DNA from: Parerythrobacter jejuensis
GTDB lineage: Bacteria > Pseudomonadota > Alphaproteobacteria > Sphingomonadales > Sphingomonadaceae
Direction: 5' to 3'
DNA length: 64,000 nucleotides
Assembly: GCF_039536765.1 (NCBI RefSeq)
Contig: NZ_BAAAZF010000001.1
Span: forward strand, 2,501,501 to 2,565,500
Position 1 is the first letter of the stretch; each line of letters starts with the position of its first letter. A program made the translations under genes and the position numbers. This document shows, in pieces, positions 17,709-26,458 of the stretch. The notes below the pieces were generated by a model that was not told where the DNA came from, searched no databases, and saw only the letters and a program-made list of their open reading frames with translations.

Positions 17709-18752
17709 ATGACATCGACCGGCTCTTCTTCGCATTCCGGCCGCTACCCAGCGGGCGGGCAAGCCTTTCCGCACGCCAGCCTGACCGGCATCGCGCAACT
17801 GGAACGGCATGAAATCCTCTATCTGCTCGACGAGGCGGAACAATGGGTTGAATTCAACCGCCAGCGCGACAAGCATTGTGACCTTCTGGGCGGGCTTACT
17901 GTCATCAATGCCTTCTTCGAAAACTCGACCCGGACGCTGCTGAGCTTTGAAATCGCCGGGAAGCGGCTGGGCGCGGATGTGGTCAATATGCATGCCGCAC
18001 AGTCGAGCGTGAAAAAGGGCGAAACCCTGATCGATACGGCGATCACGCTCAACGCGATGCGGGCCGATGCGATTGTCATCCGGCACGGTTCGAGCGGCGC
18101 CGTCGACCTGATCGATAGCAAGGTCGATTGCCCGGTCCTCAACGCAGGTGACGGGCAACATGAGCATCCGACTCAGGCATTGCTCGATACGCTGGCGCTG
18201 AGAAACGCGCTGGAAGAGCGGGGCGAGGGTGCCGAGGACTTTACCGGCCTTACTGTCACGATCTGCGGTGATATCCTGCACAGCCGCGTGGCCCGTTCCA
18301 ATATTCTATGCCTGCAAGCTATGGGCGCGAGTGTGCGTGTGTGTGCGCCGCCAGCGCTGATGCCCGATGGGGTCGAGCGCATGGGTGCAGAGCCTTTTTC
18401 CGACTTCGACGCTGCGTTGCAGGGCTGCGATGTGGCGATGATGCTGCGCCTGCAGACGGAGCGGATGAGCGGACAGTTCATCCCCTCGGCGCGTGAATAC
18501 CATCACCTGTATGGCCTTACCCAAGCCCGGCTTGATCGGGCTGCGCCTGATGCGCTGGTGATGCATCCTGGACCGATGAACCGCGGGGTCGAAATCGACA
18601 GTGAAGTCGCCGACATGCTGGATCGATCTATCATTACGCGACAGGTGGAGATGGGCGTCGCGGTGCGAATGGCCTGCCTCGATATCCTGACCCGCAAGGC
18701 GCGCGGCGTGCCCGGCTGGAGCGGATCCTCCGGCGGAGGGCAATGGGTATGA
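17709..18752 (+). CDS. pyrB: Aspartate carbamoyltransferase catalytic chain
   Basis: Joins carbamoyl phosphate and aspartate, the committed step of pyrimidine synthesis. The 347 residues include the carbamoyl-phosphate motif [13 protein letters not shown], the SVKKGET loop, [14 protein letters not shown] and HPGPMNRG near the end. The ATG at 17709 is chosen; 13 upstream in-frame codons look unlike the family. The stop overlaps the start of the pseudo-dihydroorotase gene, as in the pyrBC' pairs of Pseudomonas, where the two proteins form one complex. Confidence 0.97.
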   Translation: MTSTGSSSHSGRYPAGGQAFPHASLTGIAQLERHEILYLLDEAEQWVEFNRQRDKHCDLLGGLTVINAFFENSTRTLLSFEIAGKRLGADVVNMHAAQSSVKKGETLIDTAITLNAMRADAIVIRHGSSGAVDLIDSKVDCPVLNAGDGQHEHPTQALLDTLALRNALEERGEGAEDFTGLTVTICGDILHSRVARSNILCLQAMGASVRVCAPPALMPDGVERMGAEPFSDFDAALQGCDVAMMLRLQTERMSGQFIPSAREYHHLYGLTQARLDRAAPDALVMHPGPMNRGVEIDSEVADMLDRSIITRQVEMGVAVRMACLDILTRKARGVPGWSGSSGGGQWV

Positions 18753-19975
18753 AAACGCAGCAACCCCTCATCATTACCAACGGCCGCCTGATCACTCCGG
18801 ATGGGCTGATCGACGGCGGCGTGGCGTGTGAGAACGGGATCATTACCGAGATAGGCGACATATCCGGGATCGAAGGCGCCGAGACTATCGATGCAAGGGG
18901 CCAGTTGATCGGCCCCGGTCTGGTCGATCTGGGCGTTTTCGCGATCGACAAACCCGCGCTTCATTTCGGGGGTATAACCCGGGCGGCGTTAATGCCGGAT
19001 CAGACGCCAATCCTCGATCTGCCCAGCCGAGTTTCTTACATCGCCAAGAGCGGGAAGCCGGACCTGTGGGTCCATCCCCTGGCCGCCGCAACGCGCGAGT
19101 TGGCGGGGGCCGACCTGGCGGAGTTTGCATTGATGCGCGATGCGGGAGCGCGCGGCATTGCCACCGGACGCAATTGGATCGCCGATAGCGGGGTCATGCT
19201 GCGCGTGCTGCAATACGCAGCCATGCTGGATCTTGTGGTGGTGAGCCATGCCGAAGACAGCGGCATTGCTGGCGATGCAGTGGCGACAGCAGGAGAAATG
19301 GCCACAAGAATGGGGTTACCCAGCGCACCGGCGGAAGCAGAAGCTCTGGCCGTTGCGCGCGACATTGCACTGGCCGAAATGGCCGGCGCACGTTTGCATA
19401 TCCGCCAGGTAACGACTGCTGCAGCTCTCGATCTGGTCCGCGCAGCCAAGGCGCGCGGCGCAAGGGTTACCGCAGGCGTTACGCCGGCGCATTTCATGTT
19501 GTCGGACCTTGCCACCGGCGATTTCAGAACGTTCGCCCGTCTCTCTCCGCCATTGCGAGCGGAAAGTGACCGGCAGGCCGTGATCGCTGCGATTGGCGAT
19601 GGCACGATCGATGTCATCTCAAGCGGCCATGATCCGCGTGGACCAGAAGACAAACGCCTGCCGTTCAGTGATGCAGAGCCCGGCATGGCGGGGGCGGAGA
19701 CGCTGCTGGCCACTACGCTCACCCTGGTTCGGGACGAGGTGATCGCGATGGACCGCGCTTTTGCGCTTTTGTGCACAAATCCGGCACAACTGCTCGGCGT
19801 CAACGCTGGTCGACTCATAGTGGGGGCGGAGGCCGATATCGCAATTGTCGATCCCGACAAGCCTTGGATTGCCAGCAGCGCCAAGATGGCTGCAAGAGCC
19901 GGGAATACGCCATTTGACGGCCAACCGATGCAGGGACGGGTTACGCACCTCTACAAGGGTGGCGTCAAAGCGTGA
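18749..19975 (+). CDS. pyrC': Inactive dihydroorotase-like subunit (PyrC')
   Basis: A 408-residue amidohydrolase-fold protein of the dihydroorotase family, but without the active site. The metal motif normally HxHxR after PGLVD is Gly62, Phe64 and Ile66 here (LGVFAID). The usual catalytic Asp before HAP is Gly293 (ISSGHDPRG). His167 and His217 remain. In Pseudomonas, such PyrC' proteins are structural partners that aspartate carbamoyltransferase needs for assembly; the same role is inferred here. The ATG at 18749 overlaps the pyrB stop (ATGA) and has GGAGGG eight bases upstream; an ATG at 18743 is less well spaced. A catalytic dihydroorotase must lie elsewhere. Confidence 0.9.
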   Translation: MKTQQPLIITNGRLITPDGLIDGGVACENGIITEIGDISGIEGAETIDARGQLIGPGLVDLGVFAIDKPALHFGGITRAALMPDQTPILDLPSRVSYIAKSGKPDLWVHPLAAATRELAGADLAEFALMRDAGARGIATGRNWIADSGVMLRVLQYAAMLDLVVVSHAEDSGIAGDAVATAGEMATRMGLPSAPAEAEALAVARDIALAEMAGARLHIRQVTTAAALDLVRAAKARGARVTAGVTPAHFMLSDLATGDFRTFARLSPPLRAESDRQAVIAAIGDGTIDVISSGHDPRGPEDKRLPFSDAEPGMAGAETLLATTLTLVRDEVIAMDRAFALLCTNPAQLLGVNAGRLIVGAEADIAIVDPDKPWIASSAKMAARAGNTPFDGQPMQGRVTHLYKGGVKA

Positions 19976-20039
19976 TGTGTTGCATATTATGCGATGAAGC
20001 CCCAAAGGGCGCTGCGGTCGCTGCACAAAAGATAGTATA

Positions 20040-20396
20040 ATGACGGGACGGGGCTGCGTGGAAGAATCTGGTTTCAACAAGAGGCGGGGCGAACGGAAAA
20101 ACACCGGCATTGCCGGCCGATACCGTACCGGCTCCGGCACGCCGCGAGATGTCTGGATTACCGACCTCTCGCAAACGGGTTGCCGATTTTATGACCGGTT
20201 CGGCACGATGCAACCGGGCAAAGCGCTAACGTTGCGGATCGGAACCTTCGGACCGGTTCCGGCCAAGGTTCGGTGGTGGGAAAACCACACCAATGGCGTG
20301 CAGTTCGAGGAACCCCTCCATGAGTCGGTTTTCGAACATATCTGCGAGAATTTGAGCGAAACGGTACCCGACGGTCTTGAAACCGGGGACGAGTAA
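20040..20396 (+). CDS. PilZ domain protein
   Basis: A 118-residue single-domain protein with the PilZ signatures: a cluster of arginines at the N-terminal side (KRRGERK, GRYRTG) and DLSQTGCRF, matching [DN]-x-S-x-x-G. PilZ domains bind cyclic di-GMP. With no second domain it probably acts as an adaptor on motility, polysaccharide or division proteins; the partner is not visible here. No strong ribosome-binding site precedes the ATG, and a GTG at 20058 is an alternative. The 3' end faces the SPOR lipoprotein gene across a terminator. Confidence 0.85.
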   Translation: MTGRGCVEESGFNKRRGERKNTGIAGRYRTGSGTPRDVWITDLSQTGCRFYDRFGTMQPGKALTLRIGTFGPVPAKVRWWENHTNGVQFEEPLHESVFEHICENLSETVPDGLETGDE

Positions 20397-20428
20397 AGAA
20401 AACCCCTCCCGACCGAAGTCGAGAGGGG
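20395..20428 (-). terminator. Rho-independent terminator of the SPOR lipoprotein gene
   Basis: The minus-strand transcript forms CCCCTCTCGAC, loop TTCG, then GTCGGGAGGGG (20403-20428, one mismatch), followed by TTTTCTTT. The stable tetraloop and the T-run place it at the end of the minus-strand gene. Confidence 0.8.
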
Positions 20429-20465
20429 CAGTCGCTCGCTAGAGTCTTTCCAAATTCTGAAGGTG

Positions 20466-21854
20466 TCAGCGACGCGCCATGCGCACGCCGCGATCCACGG
20501 CGCCCGGCAGAGGGCGACCTTCGGCCCAGGCGATGCATCCTTGGCCGCGTGATTTGACTGTCCCGCACATGCTCTTGGCGGACGCCTGCTGGAAACCGCC
20601 AGCGTTGACGCGGTAATAGGTTTTGCCGCGGACCTTCGCCTGCGTGATGACCATGTTGTAGTCACTCAGGTTGGGGTAGCGCTTGGCATAGATGCCCCAC
20701 GCCCGGCGTGCACCGGCTTCGGAGCGGAAGCTGCCAAGCTGGACGAGGTGCGAACCGTCGGCCGAGACATTGCGCTTCGCCACGCGGGCAGGCTTGGGCG
20801 TTGCACCTTGACGTGCCGGCATGGCCTGAACGACCGGGCTGGATACGAATTTGATCGCGCTGGCGGCCACCTGGGCGACGGTTACGCCGCTCGGTGCAGG
20901 GGCCTTGAAGGCATCTTCGAAGCTTTCCGGCGACTTTACGTTCGGTGCAGCAACGGCGACTTGCGGTGTCGGCTTGGCCGGAGCGGTTCCTACCGGAACA
21001 CTATCCAGTGGCGGCAATTCGCGCGGAGCAGGTGCTGCTGCGGCAAATTCTGCGACTGGGGGCAATTCCCCTGCCGCAGGAGCGCGGGCGACCTGAGGAG
21101 CAGATGCAGCGGCTTCGGCAGCGAGCTGCTGTGCATTCGGGTTGCTGGAAAGTGCCAGCTGGACCGGTTGCCCGGCATCGGCGCGAACCGGTACATTCAA
21201 CAATCCGGCGACACGCTGCTGGAAATCTTCCGGCTTGGCCGAACGGGCCCAGTCGCTGATCCGTTGATCCAGTTCGACCGGAGCAACGTCTTCGGCAGCC
21301 ATGATCCGTGCTGCTTTCCAATTGCCCTGGAGGGCATAGGCGTAGGCCAGGTTCTGACGCAGCTTTGCCGTATTCTCGCCGCCACGAAGGGCATTGCCAA
21401 GAACATGGACACCGCGATCTGCTTCGCCAGCCAGCGCAAGCGCGAGGCCAAGATCGGAAGCGGGAATATCGTCGCGCCAGTCATCAAGGACGGCGACAGC
21501 GCGGGCATTGTCACCCTTGCCGATAGAGGCAAGCGCAAAGCCGAGTGCCGTGCGACCCGAGGTATCGCCCAGTTTCATCGCATCATCGAAGCTTGTAGCT
21601 GCCGACTGGAAACGACCTGCATCGAGATAAGCAGCACCCAGAACCCCACGATAGGCGGCATTCTGCGGCTCGGCGAGGACTGCAGCCTCGGCATTGGCGA
21701 TCGCCTTGCCCGACTGGCCTTTCTCAAGAGCGACCTGCGCTTTGTTGGCAGACAGGTCTGCACGCGGTGCCCCCTGGGCCGAGCAGCCGGTAATGGCGAG
21801 CGCGCCAAGCGCGGTCGTCAGGGCCAGTGCGGCAGTTTTCTTCGAGCGAGCCAT
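20466..21854 (-). CDS. TPR and SPOR domain lipoprotein
   Basis: A 462-residue envelope protein. The N-terminus is a signal sequence with lipobox-like ITGC at about residue 24, so it is probably a lipoprotein. Residues about 35-230 contain tetratricopeptide-like helical repeats. A Pro/Ala-rich linker follows (about 230-360), and a C-terminal SPOR domain (about 370-445, starting HLVQLGSFRSEAGARRAW) should bind denuded glycan strands at the division septum. It is followed by a terminator and lies downstream of the ribbon-helix-helix and parA genes on the same strand; the short 25-base gap suggests a shared transcript. Confidence 0.88.
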   Translation of the reverse strand: MARSKKTAALALTTALGALAITGCSAQGAPRADLSANKAQVALEKGQSGKAIANAEAAVLAEPQNAAYRGVLGAAYLDAGRFQSAATSFDDAMKLGDTSGRTALGFALASIGKGDNARAVAVLDDWRDDIPASDLGLALALAGEADRGVHVLGNALRGGENTAKLRQNLAYAYALQGNWKAARIMAAEDVAPVELDQRISDWARSAKPEDFQQRVAGLLNVPVRADAGQPVQLALSSNPNAQQLAAEAAASAPQVARAPAAGELPPVAEFAAAAPAPRELPPLDSVPVGTAPAKPTPQVAVAAPNVKSPESFEDAFKAPAPSGVTVAQVAASAIKFVSSPVVQAMPARQGATPKPARVAKRNVSADGSHLVQLGSFRSEAGARRAWGIYAKRYPNLSDYNMVITQAKVRGKTYYRVNAGGFQQASAKSMCGTVKSRGQGCIAWAEGRPLPGAVDRGVRMARR

Positions 21855-21879
21855 GGTATTTCCCCTTTAAGGTCAGGCT

Positions 21880-22470
21880 TCAGTGCCGCTGAACTTGTGC
21901 GGCGAGTGAATCGATATCCGGCATATCGTCGAGCAAGCCGTCGAGGGCTTCCGTAACGATTTGCTGGGCGCTGCGTCCTTTGACCGTGCAGGCCAGACGC
22001 AGTTTGAGATGACGGTCGGCATCAAGCCGCAGCGTGAAAGCTGCGCGCTTGCCGCGCTCGAGAGCCGAACGACGCTTACGCGTCTTGGGCTTGCGTTCCT
22101 GTGCAGGCTCGGGCGTTGCCTTGGTTTGATCGGTCGCGACCACGCGCTCGGCCAATTCCTCGCGCTGGCGATGAACTTCGGGGCGGGTTGCCTGGGCCAG
22201 TGCCTCGTCAGCTGCGCGGGCGAGCTGGCGTGCTTCCTGCTCTGCCGCTTCGTTTGCCGGTTCAGGCGTCAGATGCAGCACGTCGGCCTCCGACTGGCGC
22301 GGTGCGGGGGCTTCTTCACCCATATCGTTCCAGCCCAGATCTTCGAGATGGTCATGCGATTCGGCAGGGCCCGGCTCGAGCGGGGTCAATTGCGGGCGCA
22401 TGGCCGGCTTGGCCCCACCCTTGCGGGCGAGAAGGCTCGGATTGAGCGAGGCGAAGGAAGCTTCGGACAT
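21880..22470 (-). CDS. ParA-associated ribbon-helix-helix protein
   Basis: A 196-residue protein with an acidic and Ala-rich disordered N-terminal part, a basic stretch (KPKTRKRRSALERGKR) and a C-terminal ribbon-helix-helix-like domain (about 142-182: AAFTLRLDADRHLKLRLACT, then an SAQQIVTEALDGLL helix). The gene lies 16 bases downstream of parA. ParA partners such as ParG and omega also combine a mobile tail with a ribbon-helix-helix fold, so this may be the DNA- or cargo-binding partner. That role is inferred. The ATG at 22470 is preferred; the upstream extension would overlap parA. Confidence 0.8.
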   Translation of the reverse strand: MSEASFASLNPSLLARKGGAKPAMRPQLTPLEPGPAESHDHLEDLGWNDMGEEAPAPRQSEADVLHLTPEPANEAAEQEARQLARAADEALAQATRPEVHRQREELAERVVATDQTKATPEPAQERKPKTRKRRSALERGKRAAFTLRLDADRHLKLRLACTVKGRSAQQIVTEALDGLLDDMPDIDSLAAQVQRH

Positions 22471-22486
22471 GGTTTCGATGCCCCGC

Positions 22487-23257
22487 TTACTGGGCCACCC
22501 GGCGGCCGAAACCACCGGTCGGACGATGCGTGCCCGGCACCTGGGATACAGAACCCGGAGCAGCAAACACCGTGCGGCGGAAATTCTTTTCAAGCCGGTC
22601 CGCGATATAGCCCCACAACGCTGTCACTTCGGCGGCACTGCGGCTGTCGGGATCGACTTCCATCACCGTGCGGCCATCGATCATCGAGGCGGCGAAATCG
22701 GTGCGGTGGTGAAGTGTAATCGGTGCCACGGTGCCATGCTGGCTCAGCGCGACGGCGGCTTCCGATGTAATCTTGGCTTTGGGCGTGGCTGCGTTGACCA
22801 CGAATACGAGCGGCTTGCCGGCACGCTCGCACAGATCGACTGTGGCCCCGACGGCGCGCAGATCATGCGGGCTGGGGCGTGTCGGGACAACAATCAGCTC
22901 TGCCACCCCGATGACGGACTGGATCGCCATTGTAATGGCTGGCGGCGTATCGATCACGGCAAGTTTGAAACCCTGCTGGCGCAAGACCTGCAGGTCGCTG
23001 GCCAGCCGTGCCACGGTGGTCTGGGCGAAGGCGGGATACTCCGCTTCGCGCTCGTTCCACCAATCGGCGAGCGACCCTTGCGGATCGATATCGATCAGAA
23101 CAACCGGTCCGGCTCCGGCGCGTTGCGCCTGGACGGCCAGATGGCCGGAAAGCGTGGTCTTGCCCGATCCGCCTTTTTGCGATGCCAGTGCCAATACGCG
23201 CACAGGACGGTCCCCCTGAATTGCTTCTATTGACCCACGCCAATCGCGGGTCGTCAT
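22487..23257 (-). CDS. parA: ParA family ATPase
   Basis: A 256-residue deviant Walker ATPase. The P-loop is QKGGSGKTT with the signature Lys, Walker A' is LIDIDPQGS and Walker B is AVIDTPPA. Such proteins position DNA or protein cargo on the nucleoid or cell pole. No parB or parS-type operon is visible nearby, so this is a lone chromosomal ParA with a ribbon-helix-helix partner directly downstream. Its promoter region is shared with a divergent SPOR protein and holds a near-consensus CtrA box. The symbol names the family; it need not be the chromosome-segregation ParA. Confidence 0.9.
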   Translation of the reverse strand: MTTRDWRGSIEAIQGDRPVRVLALASQKGGSGKTTLSGHLAVQAQRAGAGPVVLIDIDPQGSLADWWNEREAEYPAFAQTTVARLASDLQVLRQQGFKLAVIDTPPAITMAIQSVIGVAELIVVPTRPSPHDLRAVGATVDLCERAGKPLVFVVNAATPKAKITSEAAVALSQHGTVAPITLHHRTDFAASMIDGRTVMEVDPDSRSAAEVTALWGYIADRLEKNFRRTVFAAPGSVSQVPGTHRPTGGFGRRVAQ

Positions 23258-23278
23258 CGGGGGGATCGCAGGATACCC

Positions 23279-23294
23279 CTAATTTTGGGTTAAC
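23279..23294. promoter_or_regulatory. Candidate CtrA box in the parA divergent region
   Basis: CTAA-TTTTGGG-TTAAC differs by one base from the CtrA consensus TTAA-N7-TTAAC. It lies 22 bases upstream of the parA start, in the 188-base region between parA and the divergent SPOR gene. Further CTAAC and GTTAG motifs follow at 23302-23306 and 23353-23372 (GTTAG-N10-CTAAC). Regulation by the cell-cycle factor CtrA is inferred; ChpT, which phosphorylates CtrA's pathway partner, is coded in this same window. Confidence 0.5.
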
Positions 23295-23445
23295 GTTGGT
23301 CCTAACAAGAGGGCCTCGCGTCCGTCGGGGAATGGGCGGTGCTGCCGCCGCAGGTTAGAAAATCTTTGCTAACGGCCTGTTCACTATGTCACTCTATGTC
23401 CCACAGAGTTGAAGTAGAGTTACCGAGAGGGTTCGCGAGACGATC

Positions 23446-24630
23446 ATGGCATTCGCACGAGCAATGAAGGCGCTGGCTGCGCTGTCGCTTCTGGCGACAC
23501 CGGTTGCGGTGTGGGCCGACGTAAAGACCGGCGTCGATGCATGGAGTGCGGGCGACTATAGCCGCGCGGTGCGCGAATGGCGCGATCCGGCGGCCAAGGG
23601 CGATCCTGATGCGCAATTCAATATGGCGCAGGCCTATCGCTTGGGCCGCGGCGTCGAACAGAACCTGAAGCAGGCCGAGGTATTCTATGCCAAGGCGGCG
23701 GCGCAAGGCCATTTGAAGGCGGCAGACAATCTGGGGCTCTTGCTGTTTCAGAGCGGCCGACGCGAAGAAGCGATGCCTTATGTCCAGGCCGCCGGCGAAC
23801 GCGGAGATCCCCGCGCGCAATATCTGTTGGGCATTGCCCATTTCAACGGGGATCTGGTCGAGAAAGACTGGGTCCGCGCCTATGCCTTGCTGACATTGGC
23901 CAATTCTGCGGGCCTTCCGCAAGCGGCCCCGGCGATCAAGCAGATGGATGACTTCATCCCGCTCGATCAGCGCCAACAGGCCCAGCCCCTGGCGCAGAGG
24001 ATCAAGCGTGAGGCCGATGCCCGGCGGTCGAGCCAGCTAGCCGCAGCCGATCTTGGCGGCACGCCTCCTCCCCGTGTCGCGGCGGCAGTGCCCGCACGCG
24101 CCGTACCCAAGCCAAGCGACGCCCAGCGTCTGCCAACAGCGGCGACCCGTATTCCACAACCCATCGCACAAACGCCTGTCGCGCCTTCCGTGGCTGCGGC
24201 CCAAGCCGCGATTTCGGAGGCTCAACGGGTGACGGGGACGCAAAGCCCGGCCGAGGCCGGCGCAACGTTTGCAGCCCGGCAGGCTCCTGCGCGCACGACC
24301 ACGCCGCGCCCGGCGGTCGATCAACCGGTTCGCGTCGCGGCAGCGCCAACGGCAAGGGTTGCGCCTGCGCCCAGGCCCGCTCCCCGCGCTGCCACGACGA
24401 CGAGTGGGCCATGGAAAGTCCAGCTCGGCGCTTTTTCGGTCAAATCCAATGCCAACAAGCTCTGGTCGAGGCTTTCGGGCCGCAGTGCCCTGTCCGGCAA
24501 ATCGAAACTCCTGGTTCCGGCTGGCCGGCTGACCAAGCTGCAGGCGGGTGGCTATGCAAGCCGCAATGCTGCGCAGACCGCTTGCAACGCGCTGAAGCGT
24601 AGCGGCCAGGGGTGCCTCGTCACTCGCTAG
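23446..24630 (+). CDS. Sel1-repeat and SPOR domain protein
   Basis: A 394-residue exported protein with a signal peptide ending near AVWA-DVK (residue 24). Sel1/TPR-like repeats span about residues 25-170 (AKGDPDAQFNMAQAYRLGRG is a typical unit). A long Pro/Ala/Thr-rich linker follows, then a C-terminal SPOR domain (about 320-394, starting GPWKVQLGAFSVKSNANKLW) expected to bind septal peptidoglycan. It is divergent from parA. With the lipoprotein at 20466, two SPOR proteins of the same design flank the ParA pair, suggesting a joint role at the septum or in envelope remodelling. Confidence 0.88.
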   Translation: MAFARAMKALAALSLLATPVAVWADVKTGVDAWSAGDYSRAVREWRDPAAKGDPDAQFNMAQAYRLGRGVEQNLKQAEVFYAKAAAQGHLKAADNLGLLLFQSGRREEAMPYVQAAGERGDPRAQYLLGIAHFNGDLVEKDWVRAYALLTLANSAGLPQAAPAIKQMDDFIPLDQRQQAQPLAQRIKREADARRSSQLAAADLGGTPPPRVAAAVPARAVPKPSDAQRLPTAATRIPQPIAQTPVAPSVAAAQAAISEAQRVTGTQSPAEAGATFAARQAPARTTTPRPAVDQPVRVAAAPTARVAPAPRPAPRAATTTSGPWKVQLGAFSVKSNANKLWSRLSGRSALSGKSKLLVPAGRLTKLQAGGYASRNAAQTACNALKRSGQGCLVTR

Positions 24631-24729
24631 TCGGGCCTGATCGCTGTTTCTGGCATATAACGATGGGTAAACGGGCTTTGGCTCGTGCGCTCTGCATGAT
24701 ACCCCCTGCCGGGACAGGGAGGATTATCG

Positions 24730-26025
24730 ATGGCTACAGAACAACCCGAGATGGACGGAGATGCTAGCACACCCGATCAGGTTGTACCGGTTTCCGCCAA
24801 TGACGGGCAACGGCTTGCGAGCCTCGATTTCATCCGCGGGATAGCCGTGATGGGCATTCTGGCAGCGAATATCGTCGCGTTTGGCCAGCCATTTTCGGCC
24901 TATATGTACCCAGATGCCTTTACGGTGCCGCATTCGGCCACTGAGGACTGGCTGTGGGTCGGGCAGTTCGTGCTGATCGACAGCAAAATGCGCGGGCTGT
25001 TCTCGCTCCTGTTCGGCGCTGGCATGATGCTCTTCATGGAAAAGGCCTGGGCGAGGGGCGCGACACGCTGGCTGCAGGCACGGCGCCTGTTCTGGCTCGG
25101 TCTGTTCGGCCTGATCCACTATTTCCTGATCTGGCGCGGCGATATCCTGTTCTCCTATGCCTGTTGTGGCATGCTGGCGCTGCTGTTCCTGAAAGTCAGT
25201 GCCAAGTGGCAATTGCGTCTCGGTATTCTGGGATATCTGCTCGGCGCTGTCATGTACGGCTCGATGATGGGCTTCCTCTATATGGCGTCCGAGACCGATG
25301 CGGCCCGGTCTGATCCGCAGATGGCCGAGATGGTCACCCAGCTTGAAACAGACAAGCAGGACCAGCTGGCGGATGGCGTCATCCAGACCGAGTTGATTTC
25401 GAGCGGGGATTACCCTGGCTGGGTCAACCACATGTGGGTCGAACACGCGAGCGACCTTGGTTTCTTTATCTTCCTCTGGCTGTTCGAAACCTTGCCGCTG
25501 ATGCTGATGGGGATGGCGCTTTATCGTATGGGGCTGTTCAGTGGCGGCTTCGATCCGACCAAGCAGCGCATGTGGGGCTGGGCCGGAGTGCTCAGCGGCG
25601 GTGCGCTTAGCCTGTGGTTGGCTCTATGGATCAAGGGCGAAGGGCTGACATTCTACGGCACGCAGTCGGCGATGGTCGGTTTCAGCTTCCTGCCGCGCGT
25701 GTTCATGATCCTGGGGCTTGCCGCGCTTCTGGCACTCTATGGGCCCAAAGCGGTCGGATGGCTGGGTGAGCGGATCTCCTATGCCGGCCGGGCAGCTTTC
25801 ACCAATTACCTCGGTACGTCGATCGTGATGCTGTTCGTGTTCCATGGCTGGGCGTTGGGGCTGTTCGGCAAGCTGGGCCGGATCGAGCTCTACGGTGTGA
25901 TGCTGCTCGCCTGGGCGCTGATGCTGCTGTGGTCCAAGCCTTGGCTGGAGCGGTTTCGCTACGGCCCGCTCGAATATCTGTGGCGGTGCTTGACCTATAT
26001 GCGCGTGTTCCCGCTCCGGAAGTAG
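24730..26025 (+). CDS. DUF418 family membrane protein
   Basis: A 431-residue inner-membrane protein with about nine to ten membrane segments. RLASLDFIRGIAVMGILAAN is the typical N-terminal signature of the DUF418 (YeiB-like) family, and GRAAFTNYLGTSIVMLFVF matches the C-terminal signature. The role is not established; a transport or acyl-transfer function has been suggested for related folds. GGGAGG precedes the ATG. It appears to be transcribed alone. Confidence 0.9.
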   Translation: MATEQPEMDGDASTPDQVVPVSANDGQRLASLDFIRGIAVMGILAANIVAFGQPFSAYMYPDAFTVPHSATEDWLWVGQFVLIDSKMRGLFSLLFGAGMMLFMEKAWARGATRWLQARRLFWLGLFGLIHYFLIWRGDILFSYACCGMLALLFLKVSAKWQLRLGILGYLLGAVMYGSMMGFLYMASETDAARSDPQMAEMVTQLETDKQDQLADGVIQTELISSGDYPGWVNHMWVEHASDLGFFIFLWLFETLPLMLMGMALYRMGLFSGGFDPTKQRMWGWAGVLSGGALSLWLALWIKGEGLTFYGTQSAMVGFSFLPRVFMILGLAALLALYGPKAVGWLGERISYAGRAAFTNYLGTSIVMLFVFHGWALGLFGKLGRIELYGVMLLAWALMLLWSKPWLERFRYGPLEYLWRCLTYMRVFPLRK

Positions 26026-26082
26026 CTTGGCGGGGGAGGGTGTCGACAAATAGCACCTCCTCCCCCTTTTTGCTCTTGCTAT

Positions 26083-26124
26083 TGAGAATAATTCGCATAT
26101 TCTCGCTCTTGCGAATCAGTCGCA
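26083..26124 (+). promoter_or_regulatory. Two candidate Fur-type boxes before bfd
   Basis: Box 1 is TGAGAAT-A-ATTCGCA (26083-26097) and box 2 is TGCGAAT-C-AGTCGCA (26110-26124). Both are 7-1-7 inverted repeats of the Fur type, 12 bases apart, ending just before the GGAG ribosome-binding site of bfd. Occupancy of both would block transcription when iron is plentiful. An Irr-type regulator is an alternative. Confidence 0.6.
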
Positions 26125-26139
26125 GGAGACAGCTGACCG

Positions 26140-26328
26140 ATGTATATCTGCATCTGCAACGCCATTCGGGAAACCGAGCTGCGCCGCATGGCGATCAAGA
26201 CCCATGGTGATGCTGAAGCGGTTTACGCGGCGATGGGCAAACGTCCGAATTGTGGCCAATGCCTGGCAGAAGCTGACGAGATCGTGATGGAAGAGCGCGT
26301 GATGGGTTGCGAACCCGTCGCAGCTTGA
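26140..26328 (+). CDS. bfd: Bacterioferritin-associated ferredoxin
   Basis: A 62-residue [2Fe-2S] protein that gives electrons to bacterioferritin so that stored iron is released. The four ligands fit the family pattern: Cys4 and Cys6 (CICN), Cys38 and Cys41 (PNCGQC). Two candidate Fur boxes overlap its promoter, matching a gene needed in iron shortage. bfr follows after a terminator, so the two are separately controlled. Confidence 0.96.
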   Translation: MYICICNAIRETELRRMAIKTHGDAEAVYAAMGKRPNCGQCLAEADEIVMEERVMGCEPVAA

Positions 26329-26362
26329 GCGGATTATCCGCTAACGCAAATCGCTCGCAACT

Positions 26363-26383
26363 GGCGGAAATCCGCCGATTTTT
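26363..26383 (+). terminator. Rho-independent terminator after bfd
   Basis: GGCGG-AAAT-CCGCC (26363-26376) is followed by GATTTTT and more T-rich sequence. It separates bfd from bfr. The palindrome AGCGGATTATCCGCT lies just upstream, at the bfd stop. Confidence 0.65.
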
Positions 26384-26458
26384 CGCCTTTTTGACCTTGC
26401 CGCATCTGTGTTTGCACGCTTATGTCTGCCCGCAATTTCCATTCAAAGGAGCTGGGCC

